64,000 bases of DNA from Chytridium lagenaria (Eukaryota > Chytridiomycota > Chytridiomycetes > Chytridiales > Chytridiaceae): contig JAHLKC010000097.1 of assembly GCA_025449115.1 (NCBI GenBank), forward strand, positions 62,001 through 126,000. Direction: 5' to 3'. Both the position numbers and the translations under genes were made by a program. Shown in pieces: positions 11,770 to 21,985 of this stretch (position 1 is the stretch's first letter; every line of letters starts with the position of its first letter). Below the pieces are notes generated by a model. It ran no database searches. It worked only from the letters and a program-made list of their open reading frames with translations, and was not told where the DNA came from.

Positions 11770-11772
11770 TGA

Positions 11773-14496
11773 CCCCGAATCCTCACCTTCACCGACTCCC
11801 ACTACCGCCACATCACAACCCACCTCTTCCCTCTCCTCCGTCCCGTCCGCTGCGCACTCAACCCCACAACCCTCCGCTGGGAACCCATGTCCCTATCCTG
11901 GGAACTCGAAATCCCCGAAATCGCATCCACCGTGGACCTCATCGACTCACATCTCCACCCATCGCAACCCGTCGCCGCACCTACACGGGGAGGGTTTCCA
12001 ACGATAAACGACCGCGACCCTGAGCAGCGACAGAGGGACCGCGAGAACATCTTGATGGCGTTACGGGAACGAGGGTACGATTTAGGGATGACGTTGAGGG
12101 ATGCAGAGGAGGGGAAGATGGGGGCTGCGAATTGTCTTGATGATATTGCGGAACGGTTTTTTCGGGAGTTGGGGGGTGTAGGAAAAAATGGGGGAGGGAC
12201 GACGACGATGCGGACGTATCGCGCCCCGATATACAAAGCATGGGAAGATCAGGTTCATGCATTACAAGACCGGATTAAAGTGTTAGAGCAAGCTCTTTAC
12301 GAGCGTGACAAAGAATGTCGGCTTGCGCAATCCCGTGAAAAAGAGAAAAGCGTGGAATTGGAGAAGGCGTTGAAGAGTGTTGCTGGGGTTGAGGAGGAAC
12401 GAGGGAGATGGAGAAAGGCGTTGATGAATGCTGGTAATGATTTGGATGCGGCGAATGAGAGGGGACGGAGGTTGGAGGAGGAGTTGGAGATTTTTAAGAG
12501 GGGGGATGTGGGGAGACGACATGAGGGGATGGTAGATCTTTTGACGGAGAAGGAAGAGCATGTGGGGAGGATGAGGTTTGTGGTGGCGACGTTGCAGAGA
12601 CGGTTGGAGAAGGTTGGGGAGGCGAGAAGGAAGGAGAGGAGGGTACTTGAGGAGACTTTGGCAGCTGTGAAACGGTTAAAGGTAAAAACATATCGCTGGA
12701 ACGCTTACTAGCTTCTTTTTTTTTGTTCTGGAGCGTTTACGTTTCATTGTTACATACTGCGTTTTGCATTTTCTTGAAATTCCTTTTGTTTTGTATTTAT
12801 ACATGGGTATTGTTTTGAAAGACGAATTGTACACCACTTCTTCTTCTGATTATTGATAATCCTTTCTTTACTATTCACATCACGCCGTTTCCAGGACGAC
12901 CACGCACACCTCCTCTCCGATCTCCGCCATCACATGCAATCCCTCCCCCTCATCACCTCCCGCGCCATAACCCCACTTACAACCCAAATTCGTCATCTCT
13001 CTCTCGACCTCTCCCACCTCCGCACCCTCTACCGCGTCGACCGTCGTGCCGTCCAACTCCTCCGTCAATCCCTCCCCAACCGCTCCACAAGTCCCCCGGT
13101 ATCCGTCTTATGTCGAGTGAGACCAGATGAGAGGGTCAGAGTCACCGGACGCAGCGCGGTGACGGTGCTTGGGGACTCTGAGGTTGTGGTTAGTGCGAAA
13201 AGGGGAACGAGGATGTTTCGATTTGAGAAGGCGTTTGGGGGAAAGCTGGGCAGAAGGATTTGTTTGCAGAGATTGGTGGGTGTTCTTTCTTTTTATTCAT
13301 GATATGATGGTTAATGTTTTAGAGCCGCATTTGCCTCATGTTTTGGATGGATCGAATCTATGCGTTATTGCGTATGGACAAACTGGAGCGGTCAGTCAAA
13401 ACTTTAGTCATGATAAACTAAATCATCTACGTAGGGTAAAACGTTTACGCTTCAAGGAACACCTGCAGCTCCTGGATTGACTATCCTTACCATCCAGAAG
13501 TTGTTCCAGCTTGCACGTGAACGACCAGAAGAAAAGTTTTCGTTCAGCGCATCGTGTCTTGAAATATACAACGAGAACGGTATTACTTTTTAAAAATTGT
13601 GCAAACCTCATTTCATTGTATAGTTTACGATCTCTTTTCAAATCCTGATACGCCGTTAACACCCGAAACTCCAGGAAGCTTAAAGGTGCTCTATATTCAT
13701 ATTGCCCATGCTAACTCTTTAAAGCTTCGTCCCAAACCCGCCGAACCCACCTTCCCAACCCCGACACCCTCATCTCCCACATCACCCGCTCCCTAGCCCA
13801 ACGCACCCTCTCCTCCCTCTCCATCCAATCCCGCCGCACCTTCACCCTCAACCCGACCCACCCAAAACCCCTCACATCCACCCTCTCGGTCGCCCCAACC
13901 TCCACAGGCTCCCTCACCCGCTCCCACATCATCCTCACCGTCTCCATCAAATCAACAACAGGACCACGCGTCAACCCCAACTCGGCAACGGGGGGGCTCG
14001 TCCACAGTGATGTCACTAAAGTCACTTTTGTGGATTTGGCAGGGTCTGAGGCTGCGTGGGATGCGGTGGATGCGGTGAATATGAGCGGACATCGACAGAG
14101 AAGTGTTTGGGGTCGGTGGATTTGATGCAACAAGAAACACCAGGTGTGTCTATGTTAGCTGGTGGGATTGGTCCACGACGACTTTTGGAGAGTCTTTTCA
14201 TAGATCGTTCCCTTGTTTCACTATCCACCCTTCTACGTGGTATCTCTGTGGGTGTGCCATTCCGTCCCGCCGCCGTCAACGATAATGGGAATTTCGCGCA
14301 TGTGGATTCCATGTTGGCCAGAGTTTTAGCGGGAGTTGGAGGAGCCGGTGGAGGAGTGAGTGGAGTCCATGCGACGGGGTTTGGGGGACGTGTTGGGAAA
14401 ACGTTTGTGGTTGTGAATGTGAGTCCTGTTGAAGACCATGCGGGCGAGACGATGAGGTCTTTAAGTTATGGGGAGGAGATGAGGTGGTCGGGGTGA
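11773..14496 (+). CDS. Kinesin-14 (C-terminal motor), frame-interrupted
   Basis: A long coiled coil (about 12215-12681, many E/R/L heptads such as RIKVLEQALYERDKECRL) is followed by a C-terminal motor, the architecture of minus-end-directed kinesin-14. Motor motifs in order are VSVLCRVRP (about 13098), CVIAYGQTGA split by an intron from GKTFTLQG (P-loop), FSFSASCLEIYNEN, VYDLF, TRSHIILTVSI (switch I region), VTFVDLAGSE (switch II) and FVVVNVSPVEDHAGETMRSL. Introns: 12682-12894, 13276-13322, 13391-13434, 13580-13623 and 13686-13724. Frame breaks occur at the G-run near 13235, near 13755 (C-rich) and near 14055. The ATG is uncertain, because coding sequence is open upstream of the ATG at 11887. 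Spindle or nuclear-movement roles are typical of the family. The 3' end is triplicated downstream. Confidence 0.85.
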
Positions 14497-15170
14497 TGAG
14501 ATGTTGTAGAAGAATAAAGATGAACCACGATGGCTTTGTATTTATGCAGTGACGCTTCTCCGTGGTTTCTCTGTGGGTGTGCTATTTCGTCCCGCCGTTG
14601 TGAGCGATGACGAGAATTTCGTGCGGTACTCCATGTTGGCCAGAGTTTTAGCGGGAGTTGGAGGAGCCGGTGGAGGAGTGAGTGGAGTCCATGCGACCGG
14701 GTTTGGGGGACGTGTTGGGAAAACGTTTGTGGTTGTGAATGTGAGTCCTGTTGAAGACCATGCGGGCGAGACGATGAGGTCTTTAAGTTATGGGGAGGAG
14801 ATGAGATGGTCAGGTTGATCAGATGCTGTAGAAGAATAAAGATGAACCACGATGGCTTTGTATTATTTATGCAGTGACGCTTCTCCGTGGTTTCTCTGTG
14901 GGTGTGCTATTTCGTCCCGCCGTTGTGAGCGATGACGAGAACTTCGCACATGTGGATTCCATGTTGGCCAGAGTTTTAGCGGGAGTTGGAGGAGCCGGTG
15001 GAGGAGTGAGTGGAGTGCATGCAAACTGGGTTTGGGGGACGTGTTGGAAAAACGTTTGTGGTTGTGAATGTGAGTCCTGTTGAAGACCACGCGTGGGCTA
15101 TAGCTTATGGGGAGGGATGAGGTGGTCGGGGTGATGAGATGTTGTAGACAAGAATAAAGATGAGCGCGGA
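14230..15170 (+). repeat. 325-bp tandem triplication of the kinesin 3' end
   Basis: Unit 1 (14230-14554) is the true end of the kinesin gene: last motor strand, stop and AATAAA-containing 3' flank. Units 2 (14555-14879) and 3 (14880 to about 15170) repeat it in direct orientation with a constant 325-bp offset. Unit 2 is nearly identical and still encodes the motor terminus through EEMRWSG. Unit 3 diverges, with a shifted frame after GVSGVHA and a small deletion near its end. Units 2 and 3 lack the rest of the motor and should be non-coding duplicates unless exon skipping joins them. Confidence 0.9.
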
Positions 15171-15489
15171 AGTTTAAGTGGCGTTAGGGCAAGAGGTTGG
15201 AACCAGGAAACCCAAATTCTTTAATAGCACAATAGCTATCTCTTACGCGAAAAGCGGAGGTGATTACAAAAGCTGCAAAATTCCACACTTTATACGGTAT
15301 TCATATTTACTCAACTGCAAAAAGTCTAGCAGGAAGTTCACAAGATGAGGGGATGAACCTGCACCTCTCTCATCAACCAAAAACAATTCTACAATGATAC
15401 ACGAAAAACAAACGCAAAAAAACAAGGCAAAGAATCAGGACACCAATACAAAGAAATAAACAAGGGGACAAAAGAGCGGAAGAATGAAT
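15171..15489. other. Intergenic between convergent genes
   Basis: A-rich sequence between the kinesin copies and the minus-strand gene ending at 15490. Nothing coding is seen. Confidence 0.4.
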
Positions 15490-16687
15490 CTATCTTCGAA
15501 GCACAAACTCATCAGGAATAGGCGGAACAGGCGGTGTCTGCTCTTTCGTTTCCTTAAATTCCCCCTCCCCCTCATCTTCCTCTCCACCCCCCGCCGTACT
15601 CCCACTCCCACTCCGTCCCCTCGTCATCCCCTCCATGACCCTCCCCATCTCAGAAGGCGTCAACGAAATCCTAATCGTCGTCTCATCATTCGCAAGCAAC
15701 GCATCAAAGTCCGGTAAATGCCGTCTCTGCATCTGCTGTCGTGCCGGCTTCAAAATCCCCGTGACAACAGGGAGTGACGGTGACGGCACCGGCGGTGGAC
15801 GAGCGTGTGAGCGGATGTGGTGGAGGACCGGGAAGAGGAGGAGGACCGGGAGGATGCGCGGGCTCGACGTTTTCAGCTTCATAGGATTTCGTGGAGGGTG
15901 GACGGTCGATGAGGTCTGGGGGAGGTGGGGAGGGTGCGTCAACGTCGGATTGACGGAGGGCTTCGGCTTCACTCCATGCGGCGCCTGCGCTCCAGACTTT
16001 GGATTCGGGGAGTTCGGAGGCGGTGGGATGTGGGGAGCGGGAAAAGGAGGGGAGTTTGAAAAAGGATTTGCGACGGAGGTTTTTGTGGATAGGAGGGGGT
16101 AGGGAGGTGGGGGGAGCTGCGGAGGGAGGGACGAGGAAACCGGTTGATTCGTCAATGTAGGTGGAGGGGTCTGGGAGGGAAGGTGTGTTTTCAGTCGGTG
16201 CTGTTTTTGGGCCGCAGATGGTTTTGCGACGACAAAAGATGTTTGAGGAGGTGGTGCGTTCTTCTGGTTCTTCTGTGGGTGCGGGGATGGAGAGGAAGAG
16301 GGCGCGGGAGTTGCGTTTGGAGAGGGGTTTGAAGGGGAGTTTATCTGAGATGGTTTGTTTGGATTTGACGCCAAACATCATACGGCATTCATGGAGTTGT
16401 TGGGGAGGTAATGGGGTGGTTGCTTCATGTGGGAGGTTGGTGTCCTTCTTTGTCCGTAACAACACATCGTCTTTTAAGGAATCCGTTGATGCTGCTGAAA
16501 CAAGGTGGCCCCGTTTCTTTCCGTCATGGTCGGAGAAGAGGAAGCTGCCTGCGAATGATGCTCTGCGTCTGCGGAAGATGGAGGAGCGGTTGGATGATGT
16601 GTCGGGGAGTTGAGTAGTGAGGTCTGGGTTGGTGGTGTCGGTGTTGCTTTGGGGTTGGGCGGGAGAGGATGACCTTGATGGGGACAT
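15490..16687 (-). CDS. Disordered protein with conserved-looking C-terminal segment, one frameshift
   Basis: The ATG at 16687 opens MSPSRSSSPAQPQS and a Ser/Arg/Pro-rich chain (RSSIFRRRRASFAGSFLF; basic patches NLRRKSFFKLPSFSRS). Around 15770-15750 the frame shifts by one base, after which GILKPARQQMQRRHLPDFDA and NDETTIRISLTPSEM are read, then an acidic tail to TAG at 15490. The LPDFDALLANDETTIRISLTP segment is the only part that looks like a short folded motif. The GILKP phrase has the feel of a regulatory peptide, but I cannot name a family. Without the shift the chain would end at 15704. Total is about 398 aa. It is probably cytoplasmic, with no signal peptide or membrane helix. Confidence 0.6.
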
Positions 16688-17597
16688 GGGGATGGGGGTC
16701 AGGAAGGTTGGAATGGGCCATGTTGATGTAGAGCTTGATGCTTGGTGTAAATAGTAATACTGTTGAAAGATTGTTTGTCTTGTCGGTCTATTTTTTGACA
16801 GTGCAACTCCTTTCTACCCCCACACCCCCTGGTCGTTACTTTTTGAACGTTCGGCGATGTGAATTGACTTTTTCTAGAAAAGCCCTTGAATAAAAAACAC
16901 GGATGCCTTTACTCAAGGGGTTGGTTCTTCTATCTAACACGCTTTTGCGTAATAAAAGGATGCGGGTTGAAGTAGATCCTGAATGACGACGGAATGAAGA
17001 AAGACGAAGAAAAAGGAATGCGGAAGTCGTTGTGAAAGATGACGGATCCGACGAGTCCAGTCTCCCCTTAATTATTTGATGATTGTTTATTTTTAATTGT
17101 TTTTATGAAATCAAAAAAGGAAAGAAGTTGATTGATTAAATACGATGAAATGATTGGCTTAGTAATGGAATGTAAGCCTATGATATTAGAGGAATACACG
17201 TGACATGTAAAGCTATTGATTGGATATGAAGTGGTTTGTTTGATTTCCATGACAGAGCCTCAAGTGATTAGTGCACTGCCCTGTCTATCTACCTACATAT
17301 CTACCTATTTACCTTACCTACTGAAGGTATATACCTGGATATCTAATATGACTTTACAGTAAAATAATATTAAATAACTTCAAAATTAATATGTATAAAC
17401 AAAATTCATTTTTATGAAGGATATGCCAATAAAGATAAAAAAAGATAAATAAATACATACTGCAGATAAAAAACAACAAAATATAAAATGTTCAATACAC
17501 GTCCACCGTCGTCTTGAACGTCACAGACCTCCGTCTCCTCAAACCTCCTCTCCCATCCTCCCCACCACCTCCCTCATCCCCTCCTTCACACCCCACC
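16688..17597. other. AT-rich intergenic region
   Basis: Contains strongly AT-rich sequence (about 17060-17480) with short CTACCTA-type repeats near 17285-17330. No gene, tRNA or long inverted repeat was recognised. Confidence 0.5.
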
Positions 17598-18120
17598 TCA
17601 TCGCGTGACATGGATAAAGCTGATTTCAGGGGATGTCGACCGCGAGGCGATACAGGGGACATCTGTGACGCTTTTCAGGGTACCTTGCGGTAGGTTGTCG
17701 TCAAAACCGGAAACGGTGGCAAGAGAAGGTTTTGGTTGTTGTGGTGATGGTTCAGGGGTTGGCGTGAGATTGGGTTTGGAAAAGAGACTGGAGACGGCGG
17801 TTTGGATGGGTGGGAAGGAGGAAAAGATGAGAAAGTAGGCGGTGGTCCATCCTATCAACGGAAAATGTTAGAGTCTATCGGATCAGGGTCTACGGATGAT
17901 CTCACAGTATGATGCCAATAATTTAGTTAAAGAGAGCAAACGAAACAGCCCAACAACATAATAAAGGAAACCCTCAACATGGGCTGATACAAAGGTTGAT
18001 GCTTACCAAGCACAATGAAGCCAGCGACCAACAGAAAACTCCCAACGAGAACACCACCCTCTCCACAGCCCCCACCACACCTTCCATCACATACACAACA
18101 CTCTCATCTCGCATATCCAT
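17598..18120 (-). CDS. Small single-span membrane protein
   Basis: Two exons are likely. The downstream exon (17851-17598) encodes GWTTAYFLIFSSFPP and a Pro/Ser-rich tail ending in TGA at 17598. The upstream exon ends at a gtaagc donor near 18005 and reads SFLLVAGFIVL, which completes one hydrophobic helix across the splice. Upstream of that, the ATG at 18120 (MDMRDESVVYVMEGVVGAVE) is in a frame shifted by one base around a GGG. The gene is divergent from the TLC gene starting at 18253, so they would share a roughly 130-bp promoter region. No family is recognised. Confidence 0.45.
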
Positions 18121-18252
18121 TCCTTCATCCGTCGTTTTTCGTCAAAAGTGGCACCTTCACCACATCCAGTTTTCCAAACTTGACAATTCGGATAAATCCG
18201 GAACAACAAAAAAACCCCCCAGGACAAGGTTCTTTACAAAAAAACGCAAAAG

Positions 18253-19657
18253 ATGCTCTCATCCGTCCATCCTTATCCAGGAGCGACACTTCTCATCACA
18301 CGCACGGTCGGCGCGACGGTTGTCCTTTCTGCGGTGCATGTTGCGGTCGATAGGATTGTTGGGAGGAGGTTGGCGGAAAAGCATAAATTGAATCCGGCAG
18401 AGAGGATCTTTGTTTCTGAAAAGTATGTTGTTGTGTGATTTGTTTGTGGGCAAGTGATAAAGTTGGATGAGATGGGTGAGAGCTTGAGGGAATGATTCTT
18501 GTGATGGCTTCTTGATCCGAAAAGCGGGGGGGCTTGTTCGTATGGACATGGCTTCTTCATTCCATGATATGGCAAATGGCCATTTCGCAACGCTGTCCAT
18601 CACTTCCATTTCTACAAAGTCCAATTTCCTTCATCATGCTTTAAAGCAATCAATCAAACATTTTATATTAACATTTGAAACCCGCAGAGTCTGCTCCACC
18701 CTCAACGCCGTCTTCACCACCGTCATTGGCATCAAATCCCTCTTTCTTTTCAAAAACGCCGCTGGACGGATCGTCGATCCTTATGCTGTCACCCCGTCTC
18801 TCTAGGAGGATGGGTACGGACTTATGTGAGGGAGTTTGATTGGGTTTTCCCGGCTTATGTTGGGTACACACTTTATGATATGTGTACGATGGCGGTGCAG
18901 AACCCGCCGTCGCATTGGACTATGTGGGTACATCATGTCATGGTGAGTTGTTTTTTTCGGGTGGAAGAAAGTTTGTGTTTGGAGTATAAGGGATATGTTT
19001 TGTTGTATGAGCGTTTGTGGTTGGGGCATGATGGACTAATGACGCGCGTGTGTTTTTTGAATATTTAGGGAGCTTATGGAGGTCTTGCGATGATGTTTGG
19101 TCGACAGGTATGTTTTTTCCGTGATTCATAAATATGTTTCAGACCGTTTAAACGCTTTCTTCTTAGATTTCCATCTTCCCCGCCTACTGCATGATCACCG
19201 AATCCACCGCCATCTTTCACAACCTCCTCTGGTACTACCAAACCTTTATTGACCGTCCCATCCCCACTATCACCGATACCCCATATCCTCCACCGACTCC
19301 TCCCATCCACACCCCCAACCCCCCATCCCCACCACCACCTTCCTCCTCGGACTTCGCGCAGCATCCTTCATCTCGTTACGAGTCTGGTGTGCACCTTATT
19401 CCATCGTGCATGCTGTCATGTTGGAACATGGGGAGATGTATGGGGACGCGGGGGTTGGGGTTGGGAGCTTTGTGAAGGCTGCTGGGAGGATGGTGGGGAG
19501 GTGTTTGAGGGAAACGCCTTGGTGGGTTGGGGTGCCGGGGTTGGTGATGGTTGGGGGGTTTGCGGTGTTGAATGTGTTGTGGACGGGGGCGACGGTGAAG
19601 GTGTTTTTGAGGGCGGCCGGGGTTGTGAAAAAGAAGGCGAAGGTGAAGGGCAAGTAG
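18253..19657 (+). CDS. TLC-domain (TRAM/LAG1/CLN8) membrane protein
   Basis: Four exons (18253-18422, 18688-18942, 19069-19107, 19167-19657) encode a multi-span protein. TLC features are an N-terminal helix (ATLLITRTVGATVVLSAVHV), VFPAYVGYTLYDM, the His pair in MWVHHVMGAYGGLAMMFGRQ and ITESTAIFHNLLWYY. The TLC family includes ceramide synthases and lipid-sensing or transport proteins of the ER and plasma membrane. The C-terminus ends KVKGK, which fits a KxKxx ER-retrieval signal. Frame breaks lie at CCCC near 18797 and in a Pro-coding C-rich stretch near 19310-19350. Homopolymer errors are likely because helices continue on both sides. Whether it is a ceramide synthase cannot be said; the Lag1p motif was not found, favouring a TLCD/TMEM136-like member. 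Confidence 0.8.
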
Positions 19658-20214
19658 TTTGAGGATGAATGGAGTTGTATTTTTGTTTTCGTAAACGCGT
19701 TGTTTGTCTGTTGTTGTTGTTTTTATCGCTCTCATTCTCTGTCCCTTTCAACCTGACCTTGTTCCTGTTCCCCCCATACTATATACTTGCTTGAGGGTTT
19801 TATATTATTACTATTTTGCATAAAAAGGGTATTATTTCGGATGCTTTTGTCCAGATGATGGTTCGATTGGATAGAACTTTATCAAGAGTATTATTTTTAT
19901 TTCTTTATTTTTCATTTATTTATTAGATTTGGGTGGATGAGTCAGAGCTGGTCAGAGTTGAAACTGCAGACAATTTTGGAGTTTAAATTTATGGGTGAAA
20001 AGAGTCATCAAGGAGCCATAAAAAGAAATTGTTGACTTCCCCACCTTCACCTTCCACCTTCACCTTCTCATTCCATCAAGCACTCGACTCCACCGAGTCC
20101 CATCCTTCATCACACTCAAGGGCAAATATCCATCATGGCCACACAACAACCAACAACAAACAAAATCTTTCTGGGCGTACCGTCCCAACAGTAAACTCTT
20201 CCTCCCTCGACCAC
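19658..20214. other. Intergenic, 5' region of the CBS gene
   Basis: AT-rich spacer. An ATG at 20134 (MATQQPTTNKIFLG) opens a short frame that may be the true start of the CBS gene if a 1-nt shift follows. Confidence 0.4.
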
Positions 20215-21456
20215 ATGGGCGCATCAGACGCCACCATATCCGACTCTATCCCCATCCCTCCTTCCCCAGAGAAATTCGCCGTCACCTCCACCCCAACCCC
20301 AACCCCAACTCTCCCCGCAGACCAACCCACCAACACCCTCCACAACCTTCTCACCTCCCACAAAGTCGGCGACATGGTCGCAGCCTCCTCCCTCGCCCAC
20401 TCCTACTCCCTAAACACCCCATCTGCTTTGACTCGGAACTCACCGTCCAAGAAGCCTGTCAATCCCTCGCTTCAAACCGTATCTCGTCGGCACCCATCTA
20501 CTCACCGGAAGCCGGTGGATTCATTGGCATGCTGGACTACAAGGACCTTGTCGCGTATGTTCTTGAAGTGTTTCATAAAGTCCCTAAAGACCTCCCCCCC
20601 ATTGACGTGGACATGGAGGTGACGGATATAGTGAAACGCGCAACCATGGACAGACAAGGTGTTCCCGTGAAGCTTGTAGCGAATCTGAGTCATCGGAATC
20701 CCCCTTGTCGCTGTGTACTCTGATGCGCCGTTGATTGACGCTGTGGAGGAGTTTGTGAGGGCGCGTGTGCATCGTATTGTGGTGCTGGAGAGACCGCTCC
20801 CGGATGCGGTTGAGCCGAGCAAGTTTTTGGGAGTGTTGTCGCAGAGTTCGGTGGTGGGGTTGTTGGCGAAAAAGTTTGGGAGATTGGGACAGGAGAAGAG
20901 GGAGGGGGCTGAGTGGGAGCTTGGGAATAAATCGTTGCAGGAGCTTGGACTTGTTCGGGGAGATGTTGTGTCTGTGTCGTCTTATGATACGGTGAGCGTT
21001 GTCTTCTTTTGTCATTTTTTAGAATTGTTTCATATACTGATACATCTTAATTCAGGTCCTTGAAGCCCTCTTTATCATGCACGCCAATTCTGTCTCCTCT
21101 GTCGCCATCCTTGACCGCGCCTCTGGTTCCCCACGTCTCGCCGGATCCCATCTCCATGACGGACATTAAAGAAATCCTCTCCACCCGTGGTGGATGGCGT
21201 CGTCTCTACGAGCCCTGTTTCCGGTTCTTTTGTCTCTCTCCGATCCATGCAAGGTCTTGAAGCTGGAGGCAGTGACCGTGTCCCCTCTTTCTCTGTTCAC
21301 CCGTCCACACCCCTTGTTGTAGCGATTGAAAAGATGGCCGCGACACATACACATCGGGTTTGGATTGTGGATCAGGAGGAGACGGGTGGGCTTTGTGGGG
21401 TTTTGAGTTTGTCGGATGTCATGACGGTTTTGTTGCCCAGTGCTGGGGCTGTGTAG
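20215..21456 (+). CDS. Four-CBS-domain regulatory protein (Sds23/AMPK-gamma-like)
   Basis: CBS domains bind adenine nucleotides and act as energy sensors. The Ser/Thr/Pro-rich N-terminus is followed by CBS1 (ELTVQEACQSLASNRISSAP, then GGFIGMLDYKDLVAYVL), CBS2 (APLIDAVEEFVRARVHRIVV, then LGVLSQSSVVGLL), CBS3 (VLEALFIMHANSVSSVAILD) and CBS4 (TPLVVAIEKMAATHTHRVWI, then GVLSLSDVMTVLLPS). The last intron is 20992-21055. One-base shifts occur near 20440 (before CBS1), near 20700 in a CCCCC run, and near 21145-21240. The four-repeat layout without a kinase fits fungal Sds23 or Snf4-type proteins; which one is unresolved. The start is uncertain between 20134 and 20215. Confidence 0.75.
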
Positions 21457-21985
21457 ACAGTGTTGTTTACTTTTCGGACTCCCTCTTTCCTCCCCACCCC
21501 CGTAAGCTTCTTGTACCTTGAGGACATTTGTCCTTTTTCTCTTACAGAAACGTGGCCCTTATTCCCCTATCTATCTATCTATATTGTTTTTCTCATTTGT
21601 TCTTGTAATCAATTTGATGTCGGTCTTTTTGTTCAGTCCTGGTTTTTGTGATTTGCTTTTTTTTTAATAAGAAAAAGAAATGAAGGAATTGTCATTTGTT
21701 CCATCAATGCTTGTCCCTGGTGAAAGAACCGTCAGTCCTCTCATTGTGCTGGTTGTTGGAAACTCATTTTGTGGAGAAAACGTTACCATCGGAACTATTT
21801 TAAAGTGTTCTATTCGTCAATGCACATTGCATCAAAGACAATAGTTGAAAACAAAACCAAAGAAAAAAGCGCGACATTATCAACTTAAACAGCCATCAAA
21901 TAACACGAAAAGAGCCATTCCAAAACCGAGAAACGAAAACAAAAAAAAAAGAAGGTAGCGCGCACACAGCTCTATCCAACTTTTT
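21457..21985. other. Intergenic between convergent genes
   Basis: AT-rich, with a CTATCTATCTAT run near 21568 and A-rich tracts. No gene is seen. Confidence 0.4.

Noticed and set aside
11343..11772. Recoding of TGA as tryptophan
   Set aside because: TGA terminates APT1, the His-rich gene and other intact genes in the window, and TGG is used widely.
14555..15170. Two extra small genes downstream of the kinesin
   Set aside because: They are tandem copies of the kinesin 3' end without own start or motor core.
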